Program-made: the position numbers and the translations under genes
Source: Actinomycetales bacterium
GTDB taxonomy: Bacteria; Actinomycetota; Actinomycetes; Actinomycetales; Actinomycetaceae
Direction: 5' to 3'
Assembly (NCBI GenBank): GCA_022838965.1
Contig: JALHDK010000134.1
Span: forward strand, 5,124 to 11,867
DNA: 6,744 nt
Notes under the pieces: model-generated
The model's database searches: none
Told to the model about the DNA's origin: nothing
The model's input: the letters and a program-made list of their open reading frames with translations, nothing else
Part shown: one piece after another, positions 5,785 to 6,744 of the stretch
Layout of the letters: the number at the start of each line of letters is the position of its first letter
Position numbering within the stretch: the stretch's first letter is position 1

Positions 5785-6061
5785 TCAGTCGCGCGAGGTG
5801 AGCGGGTTGAGGCCACGGGCCGTGACCTCCTCCATCGCGGCCTCGCCCGAGTCGGCGTAGATGAGGATGCGGTCCGGCAGCACCTCGTTCCGCTCCCCCA
5901 CACCTTCCAGCCGGTCGACGACGGCGGCGTTGCGTTCGGATCCGAACCTCACCTCCAGCACCTCCCGCGTGGAGTACTGCCGGATGAGCGCGGCCGGTGA
6001 CCCCTCGGCGACGATCCTGCCCCTGTCCATCACGATCAGGCGGTCGCACAGCTGCTCGGCC
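5785..6061 (-). pseudogene. ABC transporter ATP-binding protein, C-terminal fragment (5' part replaced at an inversion junction)
   Basis: Minus-strand frame reading AEQLCDRLIVMDRGRIVAEG then SPAALIRQYSTREVLEVRFG, ending TSRD with a stop at 5785-5787; about 91 codons. 'EAEQLCDRL.VMD.G.IVAEGSP..L' is the segment directly after the H-loop histidine in NodI/DrrA-like ATPases, and the remaining ~65 residues match their C-terminal regulatory domain. Everything upstream (Walker A, Q-loop, signature, Walker B, H-loop) should follow to the right on this strand but does not: at 6052-6061 the sequence turns into the plus-strand coding sequence of a Walker A region. The fragment is in the right place and orientation to be the ATPase of the two permeases. 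The true gene in the organism is probably intact and the break an artefact, but as given it cannot encode a working ATPase. Confidence 0.85.
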
Positions 6062-6363
6062 CGAACGGGGCCGGCAAGTCCACGACCATGCGGATGATCG
6101 GCGGTACCTCCACGCGCACCAGCGGCACGCTCACTGTCATGGGTCTGGACCCCGAGACACACGGTCCCGAGGTCCGTGCACATCTCGGCGTCGTCCCGCA
6201 GCAGGACAACCTCGACGAGGAGCTGCGGGTGCGGGAGAACATCATCTCCTACGGGCGGTACTTCGGGCTGCCCTACGCCTACCTCCGCCCCAAGGCGGAG
6301 GAGTTGCTGCGGTTCGCCCAGCTCACCGAGAAGGCCGGCGAGAAGGTCACCGCGCTGTCGGGC
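6052..6363 (+). pseudogene. ABC transporter ATP-binding protein, Walker A to signature fragment, inverted
   Basis: Plus-strand frame beginning LLGPNGAGKSTTMRMIGG (Walker A), then GTLTVMGLDP, the Q-loop [42 protein letters not shown] and ending TALSG, where the signature LSGGM... should continue. It then runs into SVAAV and a stop at 6379-6381. The Q-loop wording is typical of NodI/DrrA-like ATPases, the same class as the minus-strand C-terminal fragment next door. The two pieces do not overlap in protein coordinates and could be parts of one gene: this block would be roughly residues 35-140 and the other about 200 to the end. The N-terminus before Walker A, the Walker B and the H-loop are missing. 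There is no start codon or RBS upstream in this orientation. Confidence 0.85.
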
Positions 6364-6537
6364 AGCGTGGCTGCCGTGTAGGGCAGCCGGATGAGGGGGC
6401 TGGCGATGCTGCCGTTCGGCGGGTAGCGCGGCGTGCTCAGGTTGAAGGCCCACGCTCCCCCCTCGCCGAGCAGTCGCGCCGGGGCGCGGAAGCTGAGGTG
6501 GCGGTAGGCCACCGGCTCCTCATCCTCCGTGACCTCG
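6364..6537 (-). pseudogene. Unidentified high-GC coding fragment between two junctions
   Basis: On the minus strand this block reads without stops, from [16 protein letters not shown] through [19 protein letters not shown] to [17 protein letters not shown], about 58 codons with nearly all third positions G or C, as in the actinobacterial genes to the left. That argues it is a real piece of a protein gene, not spacer. I do not recognise the family. It is bounded on the left by the truncated ATPase fragment and on the right by lipA-like DNA, and happens to be open in the same frame as lipA, so a 147-aa hybrid frame exists (6279-6722) that should not be read as a protein. Exact edges are uncertain by a few bases. 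Confidence 0.45.
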
Positions 6538-6744
6538 GGCGTCGCGGTCAGGATGTCCAGCGCGCGATCCATACGGCCGCGGAAGTCTGGAACCAGCGTC
6601 TCAATTTTGATGTTCGGGCTTTTCTCGCGAATAGCGGTAATGCAGTCAGCGAAGTGCTGAGCACCGCCATCACGCAGATCGTCACGGTCAACGGAGGTAA
6701 TAACGACATAACGCAGCGCCATATCGGCAATGGTCTGCGCCAGT
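6538..6744 (-). pseudogene. lipA: Lipoyl synthase, internal fragment, enterobacterial type
   Basis: The minus-strand frame reads [20 protein letters not shown], then [40 protein letters not shown] and ALDILTATP, 69 residues running off the window at the right. This is nearly word for word the middle of LipA from Escherichia/Klebsiella-like bacteria, just after the radical-SAM CxxxCxxC cluster motif (outside the window). LipA inserts two sulfurs into octanoyl-protein to make lipoyl cofactor. Family sequence should continue PPDVFNHNLENVPR; here it breaks after ATP into an unrelated sequence at about 6537. GC content and codon use (ATT, GTT, AAA, TTT-rich) are clearly lower-GC than the rest of the window. 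An ATG at 6722 is internal to the gene, not a start. Confidence 0.9.

Noticed and set aside
5785..6453. 222-aa minus-strand open frame covering the ATPase C-terminus
   Set aside because: Only the last ~91 codons are ATPase; the rest is antisense to the plus-strand ATPase fragment and an out-of-frame reading of the next block, open only because of GC bias.
6052..6537. Invertible (phase-variation) switch within the ATPase gene
   Set aside because: An inversion would need a matching second breakpoint with the ATPase N-terminus on the minus strand; instead the inverted block ends mid-signature in unrelated sequence. No recombinase gene or long inverted repeats are present.
6279..6722. 147-aa hybrid open frame starting [13 protein letters not shown]
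   Set aside because: It joins an internal lipA piece, an unidentified fragment and the antisense of the ATPase fragment across two junctions; its ATG is internal to lipA.
6538..6744. Horizontal transfer of lipA into the actinobacterium
   Set aside because: The fragment has no native 5' or 3' end, is not flanked by mobile DNA, keeps enteric composition and lies at the end of a stretch with other joins; chimerism is simpler.

Overview
The window is mostly very GC-rich DNA with strong G/C third-position bias, Shine-Dalgarno-led genes and tight gene overlaps. The protein families point to an actinobacterium: a MarR regulator divergent from an F420/NADP-type oxidoreductase, a TnrB-like antibiotic exporter, and an ABC-2 pair with a NodI/DrrA-like ATPase. 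Micrococcales would fit, but that is a guess. The last ~200 bases are different: lower GC, and coding for part of an enterobacterial lipoyl synthase.

Left to right: (1) the N-terminal part of a minus-strand MarR-family regulator, cut by the window edge; (2) a short divergent promoter region with an AGTTG-N6-CAACT operator candidate; (3) a plus-strand 195-aa NAD(P)-binding, F420-dependent-oxidoreductase-like protein; (4) two copies of a perfect 14-bp palindrome between convergent genes; (5) a small minus-strand protein of the YqfO C-terminal / NIF3-CutA1-like type; (6) a plus-strand two-gene exporter of the polyketide-antibiotic type: ATPase (291 aa) plus a 12-helix duplicated permease (530 aa); (7) a repeat- and hairpin-rich convergent intergenic region; (8) a minus-strand operon of two ABC-2 permeases (276 and 289 aa, ATGA overlap) whose ATPase gene lies upstream at about 5785-6061 and is broken.

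The right end (about 6052-6744) is a mosaic. The ATPase C-terminal part reads on the minus strand. At a shared 10-bp word (6052-6061) the sequence switches to the plus-strand coding sequence of what looks like the same ATPase (Walker A to signature motif). That block ends at about 6363 and is followed by an unidentified high-GC coding scrap, then by an internal piece of enterobacterial lipA. Three unrelated joins in 700 bases, the first an inversion at microhomology, look more like chimeric DNA (amplification, library or assembly) than a natural locus. Annotation right of about 6050 should not be taken as genomic context.

Functionally, the left part reads as a ligand- or redox-responsive regulator controlling an oxidoreductase, followed by two independent, convergent ABC export systems. 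I see no CRISPR array, tRNA, rRNA, IS element or phage gene, and no convincing new multi-gene system.
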